DNA from: Mucilaginibacter kameinonensis | GTDB taxonomy: Bacteria; Bacteroidota; Bacteroidia; Sphingobacteriales; Sphingobacteriaceae | Direction of reading: 5' to 3' | NCBI RefSeq assembly: GCF_003675385.1 | Contig: NZ_RCWZ01000002.1 | Span: 1,178,001 to 1,242,000, forward strand | Length of the DNA: 64,000 nucleotides | Part shown: one piece after another, positions 52,263 through 60,630 of the stretch | Layout: each line of letters opens with the position of its first letter | Numbering within the stretch: the stretch's first letter is position 1 | Notes under the pieces: model-generated | What the model saw: only the letters and a program-made list of their open reading frames with translations | What the model was told of the DNA's origin: nothing | Databases searched by the model: none | Program-made: the position numbers and the translations under genes

Positions 52263-52754
52263 TTATGCTATCTGATCAAGCACGGTGCTTATAGGCTGAT
52301 CGCTGTCAATCAGGATGCCTTTTACGCCTGCGGCAGTGCCTGCTTCAACGTCACGTTCACGGTCGCCTATAAAGTATGACTGCGACGGATCAATATTGTA
52401 TTTGGCTATTCCTTGCAGTAACAATCCCGGTTTTGGTTTGCGGCAATCGCAGTCACCAGTAAAGTTGGGATGATGTGGGCAGTAAAAAAAGTCGGTAATT
52501 TCAACGCCGTGATCCTGGTAAACCTGTTTCAGATGGTTGTGCATTTTTGCCAGTTCTTCTTCTGTGTACCAGCCTTTGGCTAAGCCACCCTGGTTGGTTG
52601 CTACAAGCAGCATATAACCACGGTCTTGCAAGGTCTTAAGGGCATCAAAGTTATCAAGTACATGAAAATCCTCAAAACGGCGTACATAATCGCCCATTTC
52701 CTGGTTTAACACACCATCACGATCTAAAAAAACAGCTTTAACTTTATCAGGCAT
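52263..52754 (-). CDS. gmhB: D-glycero-D-manno-heptose 1,7-bisphosphate phosphatase-like (GmhB)
   Basis: A 163-residue HAD-IIIA phosphatase. Motif I is FLDRDGVLNQE (residues 9-19), and the zinc-binding loop is intact (CPHHPNFTGDCDC, near 91-103), a feature of GmhB. RKPKPGLL and GDRERDVEAG near 131 complete the set. GmhB makes heptose-1-phosphate for ADP-heptose and inner-core lipopolysaccharide. A paralogous histidinol phosphatase is the alternative, but hisB already carries that activity here. Confidence 0.85.
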   Translation of the reverse strand: MPDKVKAVFLDRDGVLNQEMGDYVRRFEDFHVLDNFDALKTLQDRGYMLLVATNQGGLAKGWYTEEELAKMHNHLKQVYQDHGVEITDFFYCPHHPNFTGDCDCRKPKPGLLLQGIAKYNIDPSQSYFIGDRERDVEAGTAAGVKGILIDSDQPISTVLDQIA

Positions 52755-52822
52755 TGATTTTAAATTTTCGGCAAAGGTAGTGTTTTTTTGAGTTTATAGT
52801 TGATATTGCATAGCTCATGGTT

Positions 52823-52878
52823 TTGTCTGAACCTGGATTAAAAGGATTTATGGATTTGTCGCTGTCTGACCCCGAATT
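52823..52878. repeat. Possible family I repeat
   Basis: TGTCTGAACCTGGATTAAAAGGATTTATGGATTTGTCGCTGTCTGACC repeats GTCTGA and GGATT words in direct orientation. It lies upstream of the ybjQ-like gene. The family assignment is tentative. Confidence 0.4.
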
Positions 52879-52996
52879 AAACGCCCGTAACCAATCTCAA
52901 AAAATAAAAACACAAAACCTCGTAATATCGTTAAGGATACTGCATCTAAATAAAAATCGGGCGGGTTAAACGCCTGTCCCACAAACTTAAACTAAA

Positions 52997-53326
52997 ATGG
53001 ATACATCACTTATTACAACAAGCACATCTTTAGAAGGGTACAAAGTTACCAGGCATTTAGGCGTTGTACGCGGCATTACGGTTAGGAGCCGGAGCGCCCT
53101 GGGTAATATCGCAGGCGGTTTTCAGTCGCTATTTGGCGGCAGGCTTTCCATTTATGTCGAGCTATGCGAAAACGCACGTGAAGAAGCTTATCAACTGCTA
53201 ATCCAACATGCTCAGGCTATTGGTGCTAATGGCATTATTAACATGCGTTACGATGCGAATGAAGTAATGCAGGGTATTACCGAAGTACTGGCTTACGGAA
53301 CAGCGGTAGTAGTTGAAAAGATTTAA
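52997..53326 (+). CDS. YbjQ-like protein (UPF0145, heavy-metal-binding domain)
   Basis: A 109-residue cytosolic protein of the YbjQ/UPF0145 family. The pattern ITTSTSLEGYKVTRHLGVVRGITVRSR, then REEAYQLLIQHAQAIGANGIINMRYD and the last beta strand TEVLAYGTAVVV match it over the full length. Proteins of this family form pentamers in structures. Function unknown. It faces the collagen-like lipoprotein gene across a shared terminator. Confidence 0.9.
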   Translation: MDTSLITTSTSLEGYKVTRHLGVVRGITVRSRSALGNIAGGFQSLFGGRLSIYVELCENAREEAYQLLIQHAQAIGANGIINMRYDANEVMQGITEVLAYGTAVVVEKI

Positions 53327-53335
53327 AATATAAAA

Positions 53336-53360
53336 ACCGGGAGCGACAATCGCTCCCGGT
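53336..53360. terminator. Bidirectional terminator between convergent genes
   Basis: ACCGGGAGCGA and TCGCTCCCGGT form an 11-bp perfect stem with a CAA loop. On the minus strand TTTTTATATTTT follows, serving the lipoprotein gene; on the plus strand the T run is weaker. Confidence 0.88.
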
Positions 53361-53395
53361 TGGTTTAGTGAGGGTTAAGGTTATTGAAAGTATTA

Positions 53396-54256
53396 TTAAT
53401 TGTTGATGCGCAGGTATCTGCGTACCGACTCATAATCATTGATATCGATATTTTTGGCTACTGATGCCGCCACACCACCCGGAATGATCACATAACGATA
53501 TTGTAATACGGTGCTAAGGTTTACCGAATTTGAATTATCAAGTGTATAGCGGGTAATATTAAAATGCTTAAACCGGGGTGCAAAGTTGATGACGCTGGCC
53601 TTGTTGCCTGCATAGGTTAGGTGAGGCAGTGGAAATACGCCACCACCGTAGGTAAAGTAAACTTGTATAAGGGCGTGCGACAAATTTTCGGTTGTAAGAT
53701 CGTTGGCCGGGATATCCGCAACGTGCATCAAACTGTTATCGATGGTACTATCACGAAAGTTTTTGGCATATACCCAATCCGAATAAATGACATTGGCCGT
53801 ACCGGCAGGCCCGCGCAAACTAAATGCAGCTCCCCATGTTGAGCCAACCTTAGGGCCATATAACGAATAATTGTTTTTATCCAGGTAATAATCACCGGCT
53901 TTACCCAACGTAGCTGCAGGAGCACCTGTGCCGCTTAATACGGTATTACCGTCGGTGCCCGCCGTACCTGTGGGGCCTTTTAAAGAGAAATTAGTTCCCC
54001 AGCCTGCTGTTGTTTTAGGGCCGTATAACAAGCCGTTTGAGGTATTGAGGTAGAAATCGCCTTCTTTACCAATAGTGGCAGTAGGGGCGGTAGTACCGCT
54101 ATAGATAACGCTGCCGTCACTTCCCGCAGGACCTACAGCGCCGGTTGCACCGGTATCACCTTTTGCTCCGGCCGGGCCAACATCGCCTTTTTTACAGGCT
54201 TGCACAAATACAAAAAGTACAATAAATGAGATTAACAGGTAATTGATTTTTTTCAT
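53396..54256 (-). CDS. Lipoprotein with collagen-like segments and two tandem repeats
   Basis: A 286-residue lipoprotein from the ATG at 54256; a TTG 11 codons earlier would spoil the signal peptide. The lipobox is FVQACKKG. Then come short Gly-X-Y collagen-like runs (GPAGAKGDTGATG near 26-45) and two copies of a repeat of about 50 residues, each made of a (I/V).SGT.AP.A.(I/L)GK.GD(F/Y)YL core and ending in GP(T/A)G (about 48-97 and 97-146). The C-terminal 140 residues are unrecognised. The repeats recall phage-tail and bacterial collagen-like surface proteins, so a surface-exposed role is likely but unproven. Confidence 0.8.
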   Translation of the reverse strand: MKKINYLLISFIVLFVFVQACKKGDVGPAGAKGDTGATGAVGPAGSDGSVIYSGTTAPTATIGKEGDFYLNTSNGLLYGPKTTAGWGTNFSLKGPTGTAGTDGNTVLSGTGAPAATLGKAGDYYLDKNNYSLYGPKVGSTWGAAFSLRGPAGTANVIYSDWVYAKNFRDSTIDNSLMHVADIPANDLTTENLSHALIQVYFTYGGGVFPLPHLTYAGNKASVINFAPRFKHFNITRYTLDNSNSVNLSTVLQYRYVIIPGGVAASVAKNIDINDYESVRRYLRINN

Positions 54257-54502
54257 GTGGATGTAGATAAAATGGGTTTGAATATTCAACTTTCGGCAGC
54301 TTGATTAATTCTGCTCCCGTTAGCATAATCCAAAATTGTTTACCTCGCCCAAAAAAAGAAATAGGAGAGTTACGCTATCATAAACGCACATTTACCCAAT
54401 TAAACCGCGTAATTTAACGTTACTGGTTTTCGGTATCAACGCACAGTTTATCAGTGGTTTTTATGGTAACAGCAGATAAAAAAACTATCTAAACCTATCG
54501 CT

Positions 54503-54554
54503 ATAAAGAAGAAAAGCACGCTGAAAATAGTTTCAGCGTGCTTTTCTTCTTTAT
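54503..54554. terminator. Perfect 24-bp hairpin, probable bidirectional terminator
   Basis: ATAAAGAAGAAAAGCACGCTGAAA at 54503-54526 has its exact inverse at 54531-54554 with a four-base loop. Both flanks give T-rich tails (TTTTCTTCTTTAT). It follows the small gene at 54567 on the minus strand. Parts of it, AGCGTGC, resemble no repeat family here. Confidence 0.75.
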
Positions 54555-54566
54555 ACTTAAAATACC

Positions 54567-54764
54567 TTATTTGAAGTATGATAGCGGGATGGTTTTCCAC
54601 ATGCCATGGGCAAGATGACCGATCAGTAATTCGTATATAAGATAAACCGGCCAAAACACGTAATGGATAATAAGTAAAATTACGCTGTGGTTGTAGTACC
54701 AGCTTATCATTAAAGTATATAAACCCAATACAAGGTATAGTATGCTGGTTTCGCGCTTTTCCAT
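54567..54764 (-). CDS. Small hydrophobic membrane protein
   Basis: A 65-residue protein with two hydrophobic segments (about 7-24 and 27-47), a polar N-terminus and a basic end. No family recognised. Behind it, 12 bases after the stop, is the perfect hairpin, which supports its being a real transcribed gene. The next gene upstream, a lipoprotein, ends 44 bases away. Confidence 0.55.
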   Translation of the reverse strand: MEKRETSILYLVLGLYTLMISWYYNHSVILLIIHYVFWPVYLIYELLIGHLAHGMWKTIPLSYFK

Positions 54765-54808
54765 ATTGACCCTTTTATTTTTGAGCTAATTTATAAATAG
54801 CGTTTAAA

Positions 54809-55294
54809 TTAACGACAATTTTTCATGTTGTAAATTACCGAATAATCGGCGGCGTTGTTGGTTTGCTGCTTGCCGGTTTTAGTATCGTATTTATAAGGCT
54901 TTTGCGCAAGGTTGGTGCCCCTGAGCTGAAATTCAACACTCAGCGTATCTGTGCTGCCTTCCTGGCCGTAGGTCCACAACGCTTTGATAACATTACCGGT
55001 TAAATTGCCCATTAATGTACCTTTCCGGGCATCTTTTTCTTTAGGCAGCCAATCCATATCGCCGGTAACTTTGTTGCCGTTTATGTGCAGATTAACTTTT
55101 GTAGTGTCCTGGTTGGCGCTACCTTCAGTGGCATAAAAACAATACTCCATATTTACTGCCGGAGCATCGGGGGCATTGGCCATGGCCGTGTCTTCCTTTT
55201 TAATTGTAGTATCGGTATCGTTGGTGGCACGATTGCCTGAGCAAGAGGCAATGGTTAGGGCGATAAAGGAAACAAAGCCTAATTGAAATTTCAT
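54809..55294 (-). CDS. Hypothetical lipoprotein
   Basis: A 161-residue protein with a lipobox TIASCSGNR (cysteine near 18). The mature part contains NMEYCFYATEGSANQDTT and ends in the cysteine of NMKNCR, so a disulfide bridge between the two is likely. The core beta-rich domain is common in Bacteroidota, but I cannot name it. Outer-membrane or inner-membrane attachment is not decided. Confidence 0.75.
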   Translation of the reverse strand: MKFQLGFVSFIALTIASCSGNRATNDTDTTIKKEDTAMANAPDAPAVNMEYCFYATEGSANQDTTKVNLHINGNKVTGDMDWLPKEKDARKGTLMGNLTGNVIKALWTYGQEGSTDTLSVEFQLRGTNLAQKPYKYDTKTGKQQTNNAADYSVIYNMKNCR

Positions 55295-55406
55295 AACTGT
55301 GGGTGATTTTTTGTTATGACAATTAAAATAATAAAAGGTTCAATCACTCAGGCGACAGCCACTAAATAGTTACAATACTCTGATGAGGTAACTTTTTTAA
55401 AGAGCA

Positions 55407-55598
55407 CTATGCCTGTTTCTTTTCGGGAGGTGTTGACACAATTTCACCAAATTCATTTACATAGGCCAGCATGTTTTCAAGATCGCCTCCGCCGGCGTTT
55501 TGTTTGCGTTCCTGTTTGCGTTGTTCTTTATCTTCCTTTTTTTTCTGGCGATTTTTTTCCAGTTGTTTTTTCATGAATGTTGCTTGCGATTTAGCCAT
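55407..55598 (-). CDS. Small basic coiled-coil protein
   Basis: A 63-residue protein. The first 35 residues are a Lys/Gln/Arg/Glu-rich helix (MKKQLEKNRQKKKEDKEQRK) and the rest ends in NEFGEIVSTPPEKKQA. Similar short proteins and N-terminal extensions of cold-shock-like proteins occur in Bacteroidota, often near RNA-related genes, so nucleic-acid binding is possible. I rely on memory for that. It is a single gene. Confidence 0.65.
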   Translation of the reverse strand: MAKSQATFMKKQLEKNRQKKKEDKEQRKQERKQNAGGGDLENMLAYVNEFGEIVSTPPEKKQA

Positions 55599-55957
55599 AA
55601 TTATGATTAATTAAGTTAAATAATAGCTATTCCGTGTAGCAATAAAAAGGCCGGGCCAGACAATAAATACCTGTTTCAGTGAGCGTAAAAAATGATCTTT
55701 AAGTTAAGTTCCGGGCAGCAACGGTATCAGCAGGGAATAAAACAGATCAGCATCAAAATAGCTGGGCGCTGTAAGCTGGAATAGCTTTAAAAATTTGCCG
55801 TTTATACACAAAGATAATAAAAATAGGCGAATTTTTAACTGTGGTGCTTTAACCGGTTGTAATGAATTGGTTAAAAAATCTTATAAAACAGCTGCCTCCA
55901 TCGTTTAAAATAAACCATAGGTGCTATATTTAGGCCGCAAACCAATACATAACCCTC
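55599..55957. other. Gene-free gap
   Basis: The 359-base interval between the basic protein and the isomerase-like gene is AT-rich and shows no coding frame, family repeat or strong hairpin. TATATTTA at about 55924-55931 is one mismatch from a -7 box and may serve the next gene. Confidence 0.5.
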
Positions 55958-56902
55958 ATGAAACGCAGAAATTTTGTTCAAAGCTCGGTATTAGCCGGGG
56001 CCTCGTTATTTACTACAGGTGTTTTAAAAGCAGCTACGCTTACCGGGTGTACCGAACCTAACGGCGAAGCAGGCATAATAGCCGGAGATAAACCTTTTAA
56101 CCTTAACTACGGTATTCATGATGGTATGTTTAAAAATCATGCCGGTGATGATTTTATTGAACAGATAAAATTTGCCTACGATAAGGGTTTCCGCGCTATT
56201 GAGGATAACGGTATGAGCGGCCGGCCGGCTGATCAGCAAAAAAAGATAGGCGATACGCTGGCTAAGCTGGGTATGGCCATGGGCGTATTTGTACAGCCAG
56301 GCCTGGGTAATGACAGCAACATGCTGGCAACAGGCGCTGCCGACCAGGTTGAAAAGTTTATTGCCTCATGCAAGGAAGCTGTTGAAGTAGCCAAGCGTAT
56401 AGGCAGTAAGTTGGTTACCGTTGTTCCCGGTGATTTTGCGCGTAAACTACCTATCGGTGTGCAGACGGGTAATGTTATTGAAGCCATCAAAAAGGGGACA
56501 GCTATACTGGAGCCGCACGGCATTATTATGGTGCTTGAACCCTTAAGTGATAATCCCGACCTGTTTTTGCGCACGCCCGACCAGGCTTATGCCATTTGCA
56601 AAGCTGTAGGAAGCCCATCATGCAAGATTTTGTATGATATGTACCATGTTCAGCGCAACCAGGGAAACATTATCCCAACGCTTGACCTGGTTTATGATGA
56701 GATAGGCTATTACCAGATAGGAGATAATCCTGGTCGTAAAGAGCCTGGAACCGGCGAGGTTAATTATAAAAACATCTTTAAACACATCTATAACAAAGGC
56801 TATAAAGGTGTAATGGGCATGGAGCACGGCACGGCCGGAGCGGGAAAAGAAGGAGAGCTTGCATTGATTAAAGCTTACCGCGAGGCTGATAGCTTTATTT
56901 AG
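55958..56902 (+). CDS. Hydroxypyruvate isomerase-like TIM-barrel protein with Tat-like signal
   Basis: A 314-residue protein of the xylose-isomerase-like TIM-barrel superfamily. The first 25-30 residues, MKRRNFVQSSVLAGASLFTT, look like a twin-arginine signal, so the protein may be exported folded. In the barrel, the catalytic Glu194 (LEPLSD), DMYHVQRN and a C-terminal NPGRKEPGTGEVNY, a hydroxypyruvate-isomerase-type motif, are visible. The substrate is not certain; many exported relatives act on sugars. It is followed after seven bases by the M28 peptidase. Confidence 0.83.
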   Translation: MKRRNFVQSSVLAGASLFTTGVLKAATLTGCTEPNGEAGIIAGDKPFNLNYGIHDGMFKNHAGDDFIEQIKFAYDKGFRAIEDNGMSGRPADQQKKIGDTLAKLGMAMGVFVQPGLGNDSNMLATGAADQVEKFIASCKEAVEVAKRIGSKLVTVVPGDFARKLPIGVQTGNVIEAIKKGTAILEPHGIIMVLEPLSDNPDLFLRTPDQAYAICKAVGSPSCKILYDMYHVQRNQGNIIPTLDLVYDEIGYYQIGDNPGRKEPGTGEVNYKNIFKHIYNKGYKGVMGMEHGTAGAGKEGELALIKAYREADSFI

Positions 56903-56909
56903 AAAGCTG

Positions 56910-58061
56910 ATGAAATTTAAACTTGCCCTTGTATTTCTTTTTATTTCGAACACGCTTTTTGCCCAGGATACCGTTTTTGCCCGCAAAATGGTTGATACAT
57001 TAACCTCGCCCTATTTCTGGGGCAGGGGGTATACAAAGGATGGCGTTCATAAAGCGGCAGATTTTTTATCTGCCCAACTAAAGCGCTACGGCGTAAAGCC
57101 TATGGATGGTAAAAACTACCTGCAAGAGTTTAGCTATCCTGTTAATATCTTCCCGGGTAAAATGGAACTTGCTATAAATGGCGTACAACTGAGGCCTGGG
57201 AAAGATTTTATTGTTTCGCCTGATAGCCGTGGTGTGATGGGGGCAGGGCAACTGATTAAAAAAGACAGTACCCATTTTGTCGATCAGCAAAACAGGATTG
57301 TTTTATCGCTGGAAGATAAGCTTACATGGTCGGTTGAGGGGCGGACTCTTGACTATACAATAATCCAAATTGATAAAAAAGCAATAAAGGAAACTCCTCT
57401 AACGCTTAATGTTGCCATAGAAAACAAGCTGATAACAGATTTCAAAACATCCAATATTTGCGGTATTGTAAAGGGGACGTCTAAACCGGATTCCGTTATC
57501 ATGGTCACAGCGCACTATGATCATTTAGGCGGCATGGGCGATAAAACCTATTTCCCTGGTGCTAATGATAATGCAAGCGGTATTTCTGAACTTATGGGGC
57601 TTGCCCGGTATTATGCCAAGCATCCTTTGCCATATAGCATAGCTTTTATTTGTTTTTCGGGAGAAGAGGCCGGTTTGCTGGGTTCAAAGTATTTTACGCA
57701 AAACCCGCTTATTCCGCTTACAAATATTCGTTTCCTGATTAACCTTGATCTTAACGGAACTGGTGTTGATGGCATAACTGTGGTAAATGCCAGCGTTTAT
57801 CCAAAAGAGTTTGCTGTGATGCAGCAAATCAATAAGGAAAATAATTACTTTGTTAAAGTGGCATCACGTGGCAAGGCTGCCAACAGCGATCATTATTTTT
57901 TTACCGAACAAGGCGTACCTGCATTTTTTATTTACACTTTGGGCGGTATAAAGGCTTATCATGATGTTTTTGACATCAGCCCCACACTACCGCTCAATAA
58001 ATACACCGAACTTTTTAACCTGATAGTTAAATTTAACAGTAGACTTGCCGGTGGCCGTTAG
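56910..58061 (+). CDS. M28-family zinc aminopeptidase
   Basis: A 383-residue exported peptidase with a signal peptide (1-19, ending FAQ). The dinuclear zinc site is visible: His202 in TAHYDHLGG, Asp220 in PGANDNASG, the catalytic Glu in FSGEEAGLLG (252-253), Asp280 in LINLDLNG and the last His in YHDVFD near 360. Before it is a PA-like insert. It begins seven bases behind the isomerase gene and is followed 22 bases later by an acetyltransferase, so an operon of three is likely. Confidence 0.92.
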   Translation: MKFKLALVFLFISNTLFAQDTVFARKMVDTLTSPYFWGRGYTKDGVHKAADFLSAQLKRYGVKPMDGKNYLQEFSYPVNIFPGKMELAINGVQLRPGKDFIVSPDSRGVMGAGQLIKKDSTHFVDQQNRIVLSLEDKLTWSVEGRTLDYTIIQIDKKAIKETPLTLNVAIENKLITDFKTSNICGIVKGTSKPDSVIMVTAHYDHLGGMGDKTYFPGANDNASGISELMGLARYYAKHPLPYSIAFICFSGEEAGLLGSKYFTQNPLIPLTNIRFLINLDLNGTGVDGITVVNASVYPKEFAVMQQINKENNYFVKVASRGKAANSDHYFFTEQGVPAFFIYTLGGIKAYHDVFDISPTLPLNKYTELFNLIVKFNSRLAGGR

Positions 58062-58083
58062 CCCTTACCAATAGTATTCATTT

Positions 58084-58635
58084 ATGCTTAACCCAAACTT
58101 TAACCCGTTTCCGGTTTTAACAACCGAGCGCCTTGTGCTGAGGCGTTTTACTTACGATGATGCGGCAGATCTGTTTGAAATGCGATCAAACGAAACGGTG
58201 ATGCAGTACATTAGCCGTCCGTTAAATAAAACTATCGGTGATGCTGTTGGGTTGATAGATGTGATAGAAGACTTATTGAGCAAAAATGATGGTATTACCT
58301 GGTGTATCTGCCTGAAAAACAGTAATAAATATATAGGTAGTATAGGCTTCTGGCGGATAGAGAAAAACAATCACCGTGCCGAAATTGGCTATCTTTTGAA
58401 CCCGGTGTACCAGGGGCAGGGTATCATGCAGGAAGCTGTAACGGCAGCTCTTGATTATGGTTTTAATGTACTCAAGCTACATTCGGTAGAGGCTCGTGTT
58501 AGCCCCGGTAATGTCGCCTCAATTAAATTGTTGCTTAAAAATAAATTTGTTCAGGAAGCTTATTTTAAAGAGGATCATTTGTTTAACGGTCGTTTCAACG
58601 ATACCATGATTTATTCGTTATTAACACAAACTTAA
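58084..58635 (+). CDS. GNAT-family N-acetyltransferase (RimJ-like)
   Basis: A 183-residue acyltransferase of the RimJ/RimL type: TTERLVLRRFTYDDAADLFEMR at the N-terminus, IGYLLNPVYQGQGIMQEAV with the acetyl-CoA pyrophosphate loop, and VEARVSPGNVASIKLLLKNKF. Members acetylate ribosomal proteins, aminoglycosides or other amines. The substrate is unknown. Confidence 0.9.
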   Translation: MLNPNFNPFPVLTTERLVLRRFTYDDAADLFEMRSNETVMQYISRPLNKTIGDAVGLIDVIEDLLSKNDGITWCICLKNSNKYIGSIGFWRIEKNNHRAEIGYLLNPVYQGQGIMQEAVTAALDYGFNVLKLHSVEARVSPGNVASIKLLLKNKFVQEAYFKEDHLFNGRFNDTMIYSLLTQT

Positions 58636-58775
58636 ATCTGTTAACAAATTATTTATGCCAGCTATTTTTAATTAAAAAAAAATGATGCATGTTTACGCAT
58701 AGAAACCAATTATACCTGTGCTGAAAACAATTCAGTTTAAATGGGGTTAACATTAAAAAACAAAAGAAACTTATC

Positions 58776-58991
58776 ATGGCAACAGAAAAAGGAAGTGGTA
58801 TTACCGCTTATTCAGTGAAAACAAAGACTAAAAATGTACCGATGATCAATCCAGTTATCGATGTAAAATCGGGTAGATACATTGCGACAGGAACTGACAG
58901 TGCAGGTAACAAGATGGCTGCCATTATGGGTAAAGCTACTGCCGAAGAGCATATCAAAAATGGTAACGCTAAAAAAGGCTCAGGCTGGTAA
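58776..58991 (+). CDS. Small conserved-looking hypothetical protein
   Basis: A 71-residue basic soluble protein without signal peptide or membrane span, rich in Gly, Lys, Thr and Ala, ending GNAKKGSGW. No family recognised. A terminator follows it directly, so it is likely a real independent gene. Confidence 0.6.
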   Translation: MATEKGSGITAYSVKTKTKNVPMINPVIDVKSGRYIATGTDSAGNKMAAIMGKATAEEHIKNGNAKKGSGW

Positions 58992-59007
58992 ATAAAAGTA
59001 AAACATA

Positions 59008-59044
59008 AAATCGCCCTGTATTTGCTGAAAGTGCTGGGCGATTT
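59008..59044 (+). terminator. Terminator after the 71-residue gene
   Basis: AAATCGCCC and GGGCGATTT form a 9-bp stem with a 19-base loop, followed by ATG without a long T run. It could also end the convergent YdeI-like gene. Confidence 0.65.
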
Positions 59045-59067
59045 ATGTTATGATCTGCTAAGTATTT

Positions 59068-59727
59068 CTATTTATCCGAAGGATTTTTCTTTTTATTCTG
59101 CAGCATATCCACCATCTTCACTAAACGGTCCTGCCGGGTTTTCTCCTGTTTAGCAGTCAGGATCCAGAGCACATATTCTTTTTTGTGACTATAAGCGAGC
59201 GATTGAAAGTAATCAAGTACGCCTGGATGTTGTTCTAACGTTTCCTGTACATAATCAGGCAGGGTAACAATTTTATTGTCTACATCAATATAAGCGCTGT
59301 GCTCGTTATTGCGAACGGCTTCATTACGCCCTTCAGAAACCTTTACAGCTTCAACAGGGCGAAAGCGTAATGCCGTCCACACTTCGTTAACAGCCGCTGA
59401 GGCTACTGGCCTAAGTCCATATTGAGCGGGAGCATCCCAACTGCTCATCATTTCCAGATCGGTTTGGATCCCCGAATTTTTTTTGGGATAAATGATCCAG
59501 AAAACCGTGTCGGCTTTTAGCAATGGAGTTATTACTTTAAGCTCAGATATTAGCTCTTCGCTGTTTTTTACAAATAGCTGGATGCCATTAAATTCGCCCT
59601 CGGCACTAAAAACAAGATTGGCATTATCGGGTAGGGTATTAAGGCTATCCAGGTAACCAGCGGGCGCGTTTTGGATCAGCCAGCGTGAATTTGGTTTGAT
59701 CAGGAATTTTTTAGCGAGGGCGTTCAT
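59068..59727 (-). CDS. YdeI/OmpD-associated family protein
   Basis: A 219-residue protein with a C-terminal region (about 155-215) of the bacteriocin-resistance YdeI/OmpD-associated type: LPDYVQETLEQHPGVLDYFQ, SHKKEYVLWI and RQDRLVKMVDML. An N-terminal domain of about 130 residues (FLIKPNSRWLIQNAPAGY onward) resembles the DUF3052-like part that can accompany it. Function is not established. It lies convergent with the small 71-residue gene. Confidence 0.8.
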   Translation of the reverse strand: MNALAKKFLIKPNSRWLIQNAPAGYLDSLNTLPDNANLVFSAEGEFNGIQLFVKNSEELISELKVITPLLKADTVFWIIYPKKNSGIQTDLEMMSSWDAPAQYGLRPVASAAVNEVWTALRFRPVEAVKVSEGRNEAVRNNEHSAYIDVDNKIVTLPDYVQETLEQHPGVLDYFQSLAYSHKKEYVLWILTAKQEKTRQDRLVKMVDMLQNKKKNPSDK

Positions 59728-59828
59728 AATAAGCTTTTAGTAATGGATAAAGCTAATGTAAGCATTAAATTAAAATTGAATGACAGGCCTAAACCCTGTA
59801 GCAGGGTATTTTTAATAGCTTTGCCCTA

Positions 59829-60506
59829 ATGGAACATGTACTTGATAATCCCGCCTGGAGCGCGCTTAACACGGGTAACAGATTGCTTGCAGGCGGAAAC
59901 GATATAGCTAAATATTTCCCTAAGGAGATCTCTCCCTTTGTTGGAATACCTGAAGTATCTGCCGAAAATTTTAATACCCTTTACGGTACTATCCCTTTTG
60001 AAAGCTATTTTATTTTTATTGCCCCTCATGATATTGTAATCCCCGAGCAGTGGACGATAGTAAACTATCTGAAATGTCTTCAGATGGTTTTTGAAGGAGA
60101 AATACCCGCGGATTTTTCCGATAAAGGCCTGTTACCACTTACAGAACAGCATGTGCCGCAAATGATTGAACTTACGCAGCTAACAAACCCAGGTCCTTTT
60201 ATTGAAAGAACAATAGAGTTTGGACACTACCATGGCATTTTTGATGGGGATAAGTTAGTAGCGATGGCCGGTCAGCGGTTAAATCCCACACCTTATGCCG
60301 AGATCAGCGCTGTTTGTACCCATCCAGATTACCTCGGTCGCGGTTATGCGGGGAAGCTATTGATGAACCAGGCTAAGCGGATTAAAGCAGCTTCTGAAAT
60401 CCCTTTTCTGCATGTTAAATCTGAAAATGAAAGAGCGATTAAAGTATACGAAAAGCTCGGTTTTGTAACGAGAAAGGAAATGTCGTTTTATGTGTTGAAG
60501 AAGTAA
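59829..60506 (+). CDS. GNAT-family N-acetyltransferase (FR47-like)
   Basis: A 225-residue protein with an N-terminal region of about 90 residues (FESYFIFIAPHDIVIPEQW) and a C-terminal GNAT domain from about 98: GIFDGDKLVAMAGQRLNP, EISAVCTHPDYLGRGYAGKLL with the acetyl-CoA loop, and ERAIKVYEKLGFVTR. The substrate is unknown. It stands alone in front of a family A repeat. Confidence 0.88.
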   Translation: MEHVLDNPAWSALNTGNRLLAGGNDIAKYFPKEISPFVGIPEVSAENFNTLYGTIPFESYFIFIAPHDIVIPEQWTIVNYLKCLQMVFEGEIPADFSDKGLLPLTEQHVPQMIELTQLTNPGPFIERTIEFGHYHGIFDGDKLVAMAGQRLNPTPYAEISAVCTHPDYLGRGYAGKLLMNQAKRIKAASEIPFLHVKSENERAIKVYEKLGFVTRKEMSFYVLKK

Positions 60507-60527
60507 CCTCTTTTTATGGTTTACAAC

Positions 60528-60610
60528 GTCATTGCGAGGCACGAAGCAATCCCCGATTTGCAGGAGGTCCGCCCTGTATAGTTTGGGATTGCTTCGTGCC
60601 TCGCAATGAC
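60528..60610. repeat. Palindromic interspersed repeat, family A copy 5
   Basis: GTCATTGCGAGGCACGAAGCAATCC and its inverse GGATTGCTTCGTGCCTCGCAATGAC, identical in both arms to copy 4, with a different centre. Confidence 0.92.
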
Positions 60611-60630
60611 GGGGGAGAGCGAATTGTTAT

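Noticed and set aside
54451..54654. Minus-strand frame of 67 codons near the small membrane-protein gene
   Set aside because: It overlaps the better gene at 54567-54764 in another frame and the perfect hairpin at 54503-54554, and has no clear start.
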